64,000 nucleotides of DNA from the NCBI RefSeq assembly GCF_004345705.1, contig NZ_SLWV01000022.1, forward strand, positions 6,007 through 70,006. The letters run 5' to 3'. The notes below the pieces were generated by a model that was given only the letters and a program-made list of their open reading frames with translations, had not been told where the DNA came from and ran no database searches. Position numbers and translations under genes: made by a program. Position 1 is the stretch's first letter; each line of letters opens with the position of its first letter. Shown here piece by piece: positions 24,836-32,641 of this stretch. This DNA comes from Marinisporobacter balticus. Lineage in GTDB: Bacteria > Bacillota > Clostridia > Peptostreptococcales > Thermotaleaceae.

Positions 24836-27232
24836 ACTCTCCCATATTTTTGAAACCATTACTGTCATATCATCCGCTATCTTGTTTCCGTATTTTTCTA
24901 TAGCTATATCCAAAAGTTTATCTGCAATACCTTGTGGATTTTTGCTATTTAACTTCTTGAGGGTATCCGTAACCCACTTTTCCTTTTCTTCAATATTTTG
25001 ATCCGCATCTAGTACCCCATCAGACATGATAATGACACAATCATCTTTATTTAGTCGCTGTCCAAAACTCTCGATATCTATATTGTTAAGAATCCCAATA
25101 GGAAGAGATGTGGATCGAATGACTTCTATTTCTCCATTCGCTCGCTTAATAAAGCTAGACGCGGCACCAATTTTCACAAATTCTACCTTTCCCGTATACA
25201 TATCGATCATAGATAAATCCATTGTTGAAAATGTCTCTTCAGAAGATTTCGAAACAAGTATAGAGTTGATCGTTTTTATAGCAATATCCTTTTTAAATCC
25301 CGCTTCCATTAATTGCTCGAGTATTGAAACTGTTGTTTGACTTTCTTTTGCAGCCCGCTCACCTGAACCCATCCCATCACTCAGTGCCATCATATATTGG
25401 CCATCTAGTAGCTCAATAAAAGAATAGCTATCTCCACAAATTCCTCTATCATCCTTCGATATCCTGGCAACGCCTGTTGCTACTTTATATTTTTTTGCTT
25501 CTACGAATGTAAATAGACACATTCCTTTCTTTTCATCTGTTTTACAATGCTGATTTTTTCTCACAACCTCTCTCCCTATAGTCTTAGACACAATAGGCGC
25601 AATTTTTTCATCACATTGTTTTCTATCAAAACAAGATCTTTTTTCTATTTCTATTTCAAATTTCCCACTTTCCATCTCCAAAACAGTAACCTGCTCAATA
25701 GCAATTCCTTCTTTGTCAAACGCCACGTACAAAGCATCTTCTACTTCTGTTCTAAAATCAACTTTCATATTTATTTCTTTCGATAAATCGTCAATAATAT
25801 TAGATACCTCTTCAAATTGTTCTGCAATTAATTGCCTGCTTTCAAATAATTTTTTTTGCCACTCATAATGGATTTTATACACTTCAAAACGGTCGTTGAT
25901 CATACGAATAAGTGTATCTAATTTAATACACCGTTTTTTCAAGTTATTAGGAATTTTATTCGATTCCATTCTTCCATAATTCTCTAAACACGTAATGACA
26001 TCTACCACATCATTGTATGTACCATAAAAATTATTATGCCAACAACTTCTGCACATACCACAATTATGACATACTTTATCCGCTACCTCATCAATCATGT
26101 TGGCAATATCGTTTTGATCAACCATTTTGTTTTTTTCTGCAATATTTCCATAGGTAACTGCCAATTGAGAAAAAGCTTGTGCATATTCCTTTAATCTGTG
26201 GTATGCGATCTTTTGAATTCTATTACTATATGTTTTGTCTGATTGAAGATCATTAAAATTTAAAAATTTTTCCATATGCTGCATCATCCCTTTTGGCATA
26301 ACCATGAAAATAACAAAAGAAGTGATAATTTCTTCAAATTGTATTAAAACTTCTGTAGAGCCATTGATATAGAAAGTCAGTATTGCATTGCCTAGAATCA
26401 TCCCTATAGCTGAACCTATTTTCCCTAGATCTTTAAATATCCCAGCAAGGAGTCCAGAAAATCCATATATAGAAATAACAATAGGTGTCCCTATACTTGA
26501 CATACTCGTAATAATACCAATGGTTATTCCTACACTCGCCCCTACGCTAGGACCTCCATTATAAGCGAATATTAAGGTTAGCAATATACCAAATACATTT
26601 TCTATTTTATATCCTGCCACAACCACATTAGACAGACCAGATACAACAACAGCAGCCAAAATCGCCACACATATCAATTCTTCATTTGATAAGATCTTTC
26701 TATTTGTTTTCTGTATCACAACAGGAATCGCGTAAGAAAGTATATACACAAACACAAAAACCACAAGAGCTTCAAAGCCTTCCATAAATAAATCATACAT
26801 ATAAAAATCTGTAGCTAAAATATAAATAAGACCTGATAAAAACATAGTTAAGCTTGATATGGTTGCTATACTAAAAATATGAAATCTTATTTTACTGCGT
26901 ATATAACTAAAAATCATAAAAGATAATGCCAAAGCAATACAATATTTTGATATATTCGCATTCTCAGCAACTGTTATATTTCCAAAAAGTACGAAAAAAC
27001 CTAAATAGCCATATTTTCTGTCTTTCATAATTAAAGAGATATAAAAAGCAATCCCAAAAGGTGCAAGTCCACCTAATATACTTGCTCTTCCCAATAATAA
27101 AGCCATTACAATCAATAGGATTGTATTTTTAGAAATACGCAAATTCCCAAGCTTTTTCTTTTCCCTTCCATTGATTTTAGCTTGTCCACTATACGCTCTT
27201 GTATAAGTGATCGCATTTATTTTATCTACCAT
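24830..27232 (-). CDS. spoIIE: Stage II sporulation protein E (serine phosphatase)
   Basis: PP2C-type phosphatase that dephosphorylates SpoIIAA and so activates sigma-F in the forespore. It has an N-terminal region with about ten transmembrane helices (40-330), a central regulatory region with a Cys cluster (VCHNCGMCRSCW), and a C-terminal PPM phosphatase domain (about 590-800) with SDGMGSGERAAKES and IMSDGVLDAD. The total of about 800 residues matches the family. The ATG at 27232 sits 6 nt after GGGTGGTG; an ATG at 27247 overlaps it. The promoter at 27265-27300 has the typical Spo0A-dependent layout. Confidence 0.95.
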   Translation of the reverse strand: MVDKINAITYTRAYSGQAKINGREKKKLGNLRISKNTILLIVMALLLGRASILGGLAPFGIAFYISLIMKDRKYGYLGFFVLFGNITVAENANISKYCIALALSFMIFSYIRSKIRFHIFSIATISSLTMFLSGLIYILATDFYMYDLFMEGFEALVVFVFVYILSYAIPVVIQKTNRKILSNEELICVAILAAVVVSGLSNVVVAGYKIENVFGILLTLIFAYNGGPSVGASVGITIGIITSMSSIGTPIVISIYGFSGLLAGIFKDLGKIGSAIGMILGNAILTFYINGSTEVLIQFEEIITSFVIFMVMPKGMMQHMEKFLNFNDLQSDKTYSNRIQKIAYHRLKEYAQAFSQLAVTYGNIAEKNKMVDQNDIANMIDEVADKVCHNCGMCRSCWHNNFYGTYNDVVDVITCLENYGRMESNKIPNNLKKRCIKLDTLIRMINDRFEVYKIHYEWQKKLFESRQLIAEQFEEVSNIIDDLSKEINMKVDFRTEVEDALYVAFDKEGIAIEQVTVLEMESGKFEIEIEKRSCFDRKQCDEKIAPIVSKTIGREVVRKNQHCKTDEKKGMCLFTFVEAKKYKVATGVARISKDDRGICGDSYSFIELLDGQYMMALSDGMGSGERAAKESQTTVSILEQLMEAGFKKDIAIKTINSILVSKSSEETFSTMDLSMIDMYTGKVEFVKIGAASSFIKRANGEIEVIRSTSLPIGILNNIDIESFGQRLNKDDCVIIMSDGVLDADQNIEEKEKWVTDTLKKLNSKNPQGIADKLLDIAIEKYGNKIADDMTVMVSKIWESR

Positions 27233-27264
27233 TTCAACACCACCCATTTCTTTTTCTTAGGAAA

Positions 27265-27300
27265 ATTATATCAATAGATGGATAAAAGATTTGTCAAGTT
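27265..27300 (-). promoter_or_regulatory. spoIIE promoter: sigma-A elements 21 bp apart with overlapping Spo0A box
   Basis: On the minus strand there is TTGACA (27292-27297) and TATAAT (27265-27270) separated by 21 bp, the non-standard spacing known for B. subtilis spoIIE. On the other strand, TTTGTCAAGT (27290-27299) matches the 0A box TTTGTCRAAA at 8 of 10 positions and overlaps the -35. A second weaker site (CTGTCTGAAA on the minus strand) and a CTGTCT/AGACAG inverted repeat lie just upstream, around 27315-27340. Confidence 0.75.
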
Positions 27301-27540
27301 GCCTGTCTCAATATCAAGAAATTTCAGACAGTTCATGATGCCTTTTTACAAATTTTCATAAATATAATGTTCATTATCCAACAATTATGTAAAACGATCA
27401 AAATCCTAAAGACTTTTACTGTTACACTTTGCCGATATGACAGAAAGTTTAGGGATAAAAAAATGGAATAGTTTTTTTAAAAAAAGAATAGAATAACTTG
27501 TTTAGCAAAATCAAGCTGGATTACGCGTTTATTTCGATAT

Positions 27541-27572
27541 AAAAAAACAACTTATTTTTAAAAATAAGTTGT
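27541..27572 (-). terminator. Terminator after ppx/gppA
   Basis: ACAACTTATTTT (27547-27558) pairs perfectly with AAAATAAGTTGT (27561-27572). Seven T follow on the minus strand. It abuts the TAG stop codon. Confidence 0.92.
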
Positions 27573-28496
27573 CTATTTATTCTCTAACTGTTCAAAAACG
27601 AGTCCTTCTAAATTATCATATTCACTAATAATCATATCCTCAACACCAAGGTTTGTTAATATTCTATCTAAAATAATGGTTCCTGACGTAATGATATCTG
27701 CTCTCTTAGGCTGCAATCCTTTTATTCGTTTTCTCTCTTCTAAGTTTTTTGATAAAAATGTATTGCATATATCTTTCACTTGTTCATGGCTTAAATGCAC
27801 ATGGTGAATCATATCTTTATCATAAATTTCTAGTTCCTTTGATACAGCAGCAATCGTTGTAGCTGTACCGCCAATCCCTATGACTTTATCTATTTTGAGA
27901 TTACAAAGGTAATTGATTGTACTTTTCATCATTTCATCTATGTTCTTTACCAACTCTTCTATTTCAACTTTACAAATAGGATCTGTCGTTACAAACCGCT
28001 CTGTCATCCTCACTGCACCTACATTTATACTTATAAGATACTTTATTCCTTCCTTATTTCCAAAGATAAACTCTGTACTTCCTCCACCAATATCAATGAC
28101 TAAAATATTTTTATCCTTTTCTTTTAATCCTCTTAAAACCCCTGTAAACCCAAGCTGCGCTTCCTTTTCCCCAGTAATAATATCAATATGCGCATCTATT
28201 TCTTCTTTTGCTTGCTTTATAAGCACTTCTCTATTTTTTGCATCTCTTACTGCACTCGTAGCGATAATAGGGATTTGTGTTATACCTTCTTTTTGCGCAA
28301 TATTTATAAATTCCTTTAAGGCTTGAATATTTCTCTGTATTGCAAGAACTGATAGTTGTCCTGTTTTATCTACATGTTCACCAATTCTTGTTGTTCTCAA
28401 ATCTTTGAAGCTTTCAATAATACATCCATTCTCTACTTGCGCAAGTAAAATACGCATAGAATTTGTTCCAATATCAATCGCACCGACTTTTTTCAT
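27573..28496 (-). CDS. Ppx/GppA-family exopolyphosphatase/pppGpp phosphohydrolase
   Basis: 307-residue ASKHA-fold phosphatase. Motifs are IDIGTNSMRILLA (phosphate 1), VIDIGGGSTEF (phosphate 2) and GIGGTATTIAAVS (adenosine/phosphate 3). The short length indicates the two-domain form without the C-terminal HD domain, as in Clostridia and actinobacterial Ppx1. It probably hydrolyses polyphosphate or pppGpp; sequence does not separate the two. Ribosome binding site: GGGGGAAAG. It is inserted between spoIIE and yabR. Confidence 0.92.
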   Translation of the reverse strand: MKKVGAIDIGTNSMRILLAQVENGCIIESFKDLRTTRIGEHVDKTGQLSVLAIQRNIQALKEFINIAQKEGITQIPIIATSAVRDAKNREVLIKQAKEEIDAHIDIITGEKEAQLGFTGVLRGLKEKDKNILVIDIGGGSTEFIFGNKEGIKYLISINVGAVRMTERFVTTDPICKVEIEELVKNIDEMMKSTINYLCNLKIDKVIGIGGTATTIAAVSKELEIYDKDMIHHVHLSHEQVKDICNTFLSKNLEERKRIKGLQPKRADIITSGTIILDRILTNLGVEDMIISEYDNLEGLVFEQLENK

Positions 28497-28557
28497 AATC
28501 TTTCCCCCAAATTTTTATGGATAAGAAAAAATATTTTTAAATAATTCCTCAATATAT

Positions 28558-28582
28558 AAAACCGAGACGCTCGTCTCGGTTA
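28558..28582. terminator. Terminator after the S1-domain gene
   Basis: AACCGAGACG-CT-CGTCTCGGTT is a perfect GC-rich palindrome directly after the yabR stop codon. The following minus-strand sequence TTTTATATATT is T-rich. It can work in both directions. Confidence 0.8.
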
Positions 28583-28587
28583 ATAAT

Positions 28588-29013
28588 TTATCTCGCTATT
28601 TCTTTTCTACTAAATCCATTGCCTCTTCTAGAATCTTTCATATGTTTTTTCATTTGCTGTTGTTTTTCATCACTATCTTTAAGAAATTGTGATAATTGAT
28701 CTTCAAAAGCTACTTTTGGAACATACTCTTTTTTCTTCCAATCACTTTGTACCGGTGGATTACTCTTTTTAGGAGGCTTTATTTCTGCCTTTCTAATAGA
28801 AAGACTTATTTTCCCCTTCGCATCAATAGAAATAATCTTTACCTTTACCTTCTGTTGTTCTTTGAGATAAGTAGCAATATTTTTTACATAATCGTCAGCT
28901 ACCTCTGAAATGTGACATAGACCTGTTTTTCCTTCTGGTAGTTGAATAAAAGCACCAAAATTTGTAATGCCAGTTACAGTGCCCTCTACAACTTTTCCTA
29001 TTTCAACGGGCAT
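28588..29013 (-). CDS. yabR: S1 RNA-binding domain protein (YabR-like)
   Basis: 141-residue protein with one N-terminal S1 domain (about 1-72: EIGKVVEGTVTGITNFGAFIQLPEGKTGLCHISEV), then a low-complexity basic tail. It probably binds RNA. The ATG at 29013 has AAGGAGG 11 nt upstream and gives the family N-terminus; the open frame further upstream has no ribosome binding site. It lies after divIC as in Bacillus. Confidence 0.9.
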   Translation of the reverse strand: MPVEIGKVVEGTVTGITNFGAFIQLPEGKTGLCHISEVADDYVKNIATYLKEQQKVKVKIISIDAKGKISLSIRKAEIKPPKKSNPPVQSDWKKKEYVPKVAFEDQLSQFLKDSDEKQQQMKKHMKDSRRGNGFSRKEIAR

Positions 29014-29124
29014 AAATTTAATATTCCTCCTTTTAAATAATGACAATGTTATTTGCATTCATTATAAATTATATTTATAATTATGTCAATATACTCCTAA
29101 TTATCTTTATCATTTTTATTGACT

Positions 29125-29427
29125 CTATTTTGCTTTATTCATATCAACATAAATGATCTCATTTGATTTCACCATTTTTAGCTTCTCTCTTGCTACTTTT
29201 TCAATAAACTTAGGATCATTCCCTAAACTTTTTTCTTTTTCTAAACGCGCTATTTCTTTTTTGAATGCTACGATCTTTTGATTTAATACTTCTTCTTGTT
29301 TATATAATTTTTTCAATTCTATCTGTTGATTCATAAAAATCCAACCTACATACAATCCAAGCACTAGCAAACATATGTAAAAAAATTTTTTTTTCTTTTT
29401 CATGTTTTTATTTTTATATTGATTCAT
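29125..29427 (-). CDS. divIC: Septum formation initiator DivIC/FtsB family
   Basis: Small bitopic division protein of about 100 residues. It has a short Lys-rich cytosolic N-terminus (KNKNMKKKKKF), one transmembrane helix (FYICLLVLGLYVGWIF), then an extracytoplasmic coiled coil (LKKLYKQEEVLNQKIVAFKKEIARLEKEK) ending in the conserved FIEKVAREKLKMVKSNEI. The ATG at 29427 is 8 nt after AAGGG; an ATG at 29436 is also possible. It follows yabQ as in the Bacillus order. Confidence 0.92.
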   Translation of the reverse strand: MNQYKNKNMKKKKKFFYICLLVLGLYVGWIFMNQQIELKKLYKQEEVLNQKIVAFKKEIARLEKEKSLGNDPKFIEKVAREKLKMVKSNEIIYVDMNKAK

Positions 29428-29493
29428 TCTTTTCATCCCTTATGCTAACTTATATTTGTTTTATATAGTTCTATATGAAACATGAAATTCCTT

Positions 29494-30003
29494 CTATTTT
29501 TTCTTTCTTATAAATTTTATATATTTTTTCATCTCGTTATATACTATTTTGGGTAATAAACAAATTCTCTTACATCGAAAATAATGTTGTGTTATTTTCT
29601 TTTTCAACCATCTCCATGGCTTTAAAAATAATTTTCTTAAAACCCTTAACGGATATAATATAATTTTTACTATTTTAAGAATTATTTTTCGGATCATCCG
29701 AAGTAAAAGAATCATGCTTTTTATTACAAATTTGCTTAAAATGCGATTATAAAGAATACTTCCTATCATAAATCCCAAAAATGTATAAAATCTTACTTGC
29801 CCTTCATTACTAAAAAGTAATACTGTAATAGCTGCAATCGAAATAACAATCCAAAAAATAAGATCTTCTATAATCGTAGCAATCTTTTTAGGTTTAAATA
29901 TACACCTAAAAATTCTATATAAATCGTAAATAAATCCAATGAAAATACCTCCATACAAGGTGGCTAGAAAAACATATAGCTGCTCTGATACATAACTTAC
30001 CAT
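29494..30003 (-). CDS. yabQ: Spore cortex biosynthesis protein YabQ
   Basis: 169-residue sporulation membrane protein. Hydrophobic segments are near 5-25 (YVFLATLYGGIFIGFIYDLYRIFR) and 45-85. The C-terminal half is strongly basic (MIRKIILKIVKIILYPLR... KPWRWLKKKITQ), as in YabQ. In Bacillus it is made under sigma-E and needed for cortex formation. GAGGTGATT precedes the ATG. Confidence 0.9.
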   Translation of the reverse strand: MVSYVSEQLYVFLATLYGGIFIGFIYDLYRIFRCIFKPKKIATIIEDLIFWIVISIAAITVLLFSNEGQVRFYTFLGFMIGSILYNRILSKFVIKSMILLLRMIRKIILKIVKIILYPLRVLRKLFLKPWRWLKKKITQHYFRCKRICLLPKIVYNEMKKYIKFIRKKK

Positions 30004-30040
30004 ACAATCACCTCGGTTTTTAATACTTGTCTAATTTATA

Positions 30041-30066
30041 AAAAAATAACCGCACTGCGGTTATTT
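30041..30066 (-). terminator. Terminator between yabP and yabQ
   Basis: AAATAACCGC (30044-30053) pairs with GCGGTTATTT (30057-30066), followed by seven T on the minus strand. It overlaps the yabP stop codon and stands before yabQ. Confidence 0.88.
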
Positions 30067-30351
30067 AAACATTTTCCCTAAAAATCCTATACCCTTGCTT
30101 CCCATACTATCTCGATCACTATACATCATAGCCTCGATCTCTCCTTCCACAACAACATTCCCATCATCTAGATTTAATTTGTTCATATCCAAATGATTCC
30201 CTTTTATCGTTAACACGCCCTTAATTGTTTCCAAGATAATTGTATTTTCATCAAAGCTTGTTACATGTTCTACTCCTGATATACTCAATTTCTCTCTATT
30301 CTCAAGAATAATATTCTGACTCTTGCTCTTTGTACTTCTTCTCTCCTCCAT
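30061..30351 (-). CDS. yabP: Sporulation protein YabP
   Basis: 96-residue YabP/YqfC family protein needed for cortex assembly on the forespore outer membrane. The beta-rich core LSISGVEHVTSFDENTIILET and GVLTIKGNHLDMNKLNLDDGNVVVEGEIEAM is characteristic. The last residues are polar. It is located between the S4-domain gene and yabQ as in Bacillus. Confidence 0.93.
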   Translation of the reverse strand: MEERRSTKSKSQNIILENREKLSISGVEHVTSFDENTIILETIKGVLTIKGNHLDMNKLNLDDGNVVVEGEIEAMMYSDRDSMGSKGIGFLGKMFK

Positions 30352-30433
30352 TTAACCTCACCCTCTTTTACATAATCTTCCTGTTTTAAAGATATGCTTG
30401 TATCTATTTGTTTATGCCTAGTTTTTTCATAAG

Positions 30434-30466
30434 AAAAAAATAGCACCTAAAATTTAGGTACTATTC
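30434..30466 (-). terminator. Terminator after rqcP
   Basis: ATAGTACCTAAA pairs with TTTAGGTGCTAT (one mismatch) on the minus strand and is followed by seven T. It overlaps the rqcP stop codon. Confidence 0.88.
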
Positions 30467-30703
30467 GATGACTTTATACATTTCTTTTGAAGATTCTTTC
30501 GTAACATGTTCTGCTAAAGACGTTATCTCCACTGTTGTACTTTTTGCCCCAAAGGCAATCTTAATTTTATTTCCTACTTGCACTTCTGTAGAAGCTTTTG
30601 CAACCTTTTCATTCACATAGATACGACCTTGGTCACAAGCTTCTTTTGCGATGGTTCTTCTTTTTATCAATCTGGAATTTTTTAGAAATTTATCTAACCG
30701 CAT
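30461..30703 (-). CDS. rqcP: S4-domain RNA-binding protein RqcP (YabO)
   Basis: 80-residue S4 RNA-binding protein. RqcP works with RqcH on stalled 50S subunits during alanine-tail synthesis. The S4 motif covers residues 1-60 (MRLDKFLKNSRLIKRRTIAKEACDQGRI split over two helices, then VNEKVAKAS). A GGAGAG ribosome binding site precedes the ATG. Same position as yabO in Bacillus, after mazG and here after hup. Confidence 0.92.
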   Translation of the reverse strand: MRLDKFLKNSRLIKRRTIAKEACDQGRIYVNEKVAKASTEVQVGNKIKIAFGAKSTTVEITSLAEHVTKESSKEMYKVIE

Positions 30704-30726
30704 GCTTTAATCTCTCCCATAAAATG

Positions 30727-30751
30727 AAAAAAGCAGACAAGCTGCTTTTTT
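30727..30751 (-). terminator. Terminator after hup
   Basis: AAAAAAGCAG-N5-CTGCTTTTTT (30727-30751) has the A and T tracts on both sides of a short GC-containing stem, just after the HU gene. Confidence 0.82.
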
Positions 30752-30757
30752 TCTTCA

Positions 30758-31036
30758 TTAAGCGTTCACGATATCTTTAAGTGCTTTTCCAGCTTTAAAT
30801 ACAGGTGCTTTTGAAGCAGGAATATCAATCACTTGCTCAGGATTTCTTGGATTTCTTCCTTGTCTTGCTTTTCTTTCTCTTACATCAAAAGTACCAAATC
30901 CAACTAATTGTACTTTGTCATCCTTTACAAGCGCTTCTTCTACACTTTTAATGAATGCATTTAATGCAGCTTCTGCATCTTTTTTTGTAAGTCCTGATTT
31001 TTCTGCCATGCTCGCAACTAATTCAGCTTTATTCAC
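30758..31036 (-). CDS. hup: DNA-binding protein HU
   Basis: 92-residue histone-like protein that bends and compacts DNA. It shows the HU pattern: NKAELVASMAEKSGLTKKDAEAAL helices, then VGFGTFDVRERKARQGRNP and the arm with the conserved Pro (RNPEQVIDIPAS), ending VFKAGKALKD. I place the start at GTG 31036, 8 nt after AAGGAGGT; an ATG two bases from the ribosome binding site is less likely. HU is also next to mazG in many clostridia. Confidence 0.95.
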   Translation of the reverse strand: MNKAELVASMAEKSGLTKKDAEAALNAFIKSVEEALVKDDKVQLVGFGTFDVRERKARQGRNPRNPEQVIDIPASKAPVFKAGKALKDIVNA

Positions 31037-31130
31037 AATCATTACCTCCTTGATATTTAGAATACGTATTAGCATATTCTATCTTTTATTGAGAAATCCT
31101 TCTTTATTAGTAATATTTTTTATCTTTTTT

Positions 31131-32597
31131 TTATTTTTTATGTATTTTTGCCATATTCCACAGTTCATCCATCTCTTTTAAAGACATTTCTTCCAATTTT
31201 TCCCCATTTTTTTCTGCCGTTGTTTCAATAAATTCAAATCTATGGATAAATTTTTTGATTGTAACATTTAACGCCAATTCTGGATCTACTTTTAAAAATC
31301 TTGCTACATTTACAACAGAAAAAATGAGATCTCCTAGTTCTTCTTTTATTTTGACACGTTCCCCTGTATTATATACCTCTAGAAGTTCACCTAGCTCTTC
31401 TCTTACCTTTTCTATTGCATCCTCTACATGGTCCCAATCAAACCCAACTTCAGCCGCCTTAGCCTGTATTTTATAGCTTTTCATCAATGCTGGCAAATGC
31501 TTGGGAACCCTTTTAAGTCCTTCTGTATAAGTTTTTACATTTTTTTCTTCTCTTTTTACGGCTTCCCAACTCTTTACTGCACCAGCCGCTGAATCCACCG
31601 TTATCTCTCCAAATACATGTGGATGTCTGTCTACAAGCTTTTTACATATGCCTTTTACAACATCTTTCATACTAAATTTATCCCGTTCTGAGGCAAGTAG
31701 TGCATGAAATACAATTTGTAATAATAAGTCTCCCAATTCTTCTTCAAGTAAAGTCATGTCCATCTCATCAAGGGCTTCTAAAACTTCATACGTTTCTTCG
31801 ATTAGATGTGGTTTCAAACTTTCATGAGTTTGCTTCGCATCCCATGGGCATCCACCTTTTCCTCTTAATTTTTTCATAATCTTTATTAAATCATTCATAC
31901 TATAACTTGCTATCATATCCTCACCAAATTTAGGTATATATATACTTGTTAAATAGTCTAACCATTCTACACGATCTAATTCATAAAGTTTCATTGCTTG
32001 TACCTTTTCTACATGTGGAATCCCCGCCCCTCTTATGACCACAATAGGATATTCATCAGGATAATATTCCATTAGCTTTAGCTTCATCTCCGATGCAACA
32101 AACTTGTTATACACCTGGGTGACAATCACATCTGTTTCTACATCAGGAGCCTGCTTGTCCAATTGAAGTCCATCAATGATTTTTAATCCTCCTATAGGAT
32201 CTTTCTTTAGGGTATGAAATATTGCCTCTATGAAACTCACAGAAGGAACAAACTCTAAAATAAACCCTTGTGTCTTTGCACGATCAATCAATATTTGTAC
32301 CGTTACTTCTGCCACGAATGGACTTCCAGGAACAGCATATACTACATCTTCTGATTCTACCATCGTTAAAAGATTTTCTACAATGGCTTTATACACTTCA
32401 TCAAAATTTTCTTTTTGCTCATAGATTGCATCAAAGCTTTCATATGAAATTTCTTGTTCTTTCAAATAGTCTACTACAGGATGCTTTTCTGTTCTTAGAA
32501 AAACTTTCTTACTCACTTTCATCTTTTCAAAAGCACCGATGGTTAAATACTCTTTGCTTCCTGGTCCTAGACCGATTACTGTAAGTTTGTGTTTCAT
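31131..32597 (-). CDS. mazG: Tetrapyrrole-methylase/MazG fusion (YabN-like nucleoside triphosphate pyrophosphohydrolase)
   Basis: 488 residues in two parts. The N-terminal SAM-dependent tetrapyrrole methylase-like domain (1-220) contains VIGLGPGSKEYLT and VVYAVPGSPF. The C-terminal MazG (about 235-488) has duplicated EExx helices (EETYEVLEALDE with EEELGDLLLQIVFH, and EELGDLIFSVVN). It hydrolyses NTPs and protects against damaged nucleotides; the methylase part has no known substrate. Ribosome binding site AAGGAGATG. Position as yabN in Bacillus. Confidence 0.94.
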   Translation of the reverse strand: MKHKLTVIGLGPGSKEYLTIGAFEKMKVSKKVFLRTEKHPVVDYLKEQEISYESFDAIYEQKENFDEVYKAIVENLLTMVESEDVVYAVPGSPFVAEVTVQILIDRAKTQGFILEFVPSVSFIEAIFHTLKKDPIGGLKIIDGLQLDKQAPDVETDVIVTQVYNKFVASEMKLKLMEYYPDEYPIVVIRGAGIPHVEKVQAMKLYELDRVEWLDYLTSIYIPKFGEDMIASYSMNDLIKIMKKLRGKGGCPWDAKQTHESLKPHLIEETYEVLEALDEMDMTLLEEELGDLLLQIVFHALLASERDKFSMKDVVKGICKKLVDRHPHVFGEITVDSAAGAVKSWEAVKREEKNVKTYTEGLKRVPKHLPALMKSYKIQAKAAEVGFDWDHVEDAIEKVREELGELLEVYNTGERVKIKEELGDLIFSVVNVARFLKVDPELALNVTIKKFIHRFEFIETTAEKNGEKLEEMSLKEMDELWNMAKIHKK

Positions 32598-32641
32598 CTA
32601 TTCATCTCCTTAAGGAATTCTTCAAGTTCACCTTTTATTTA

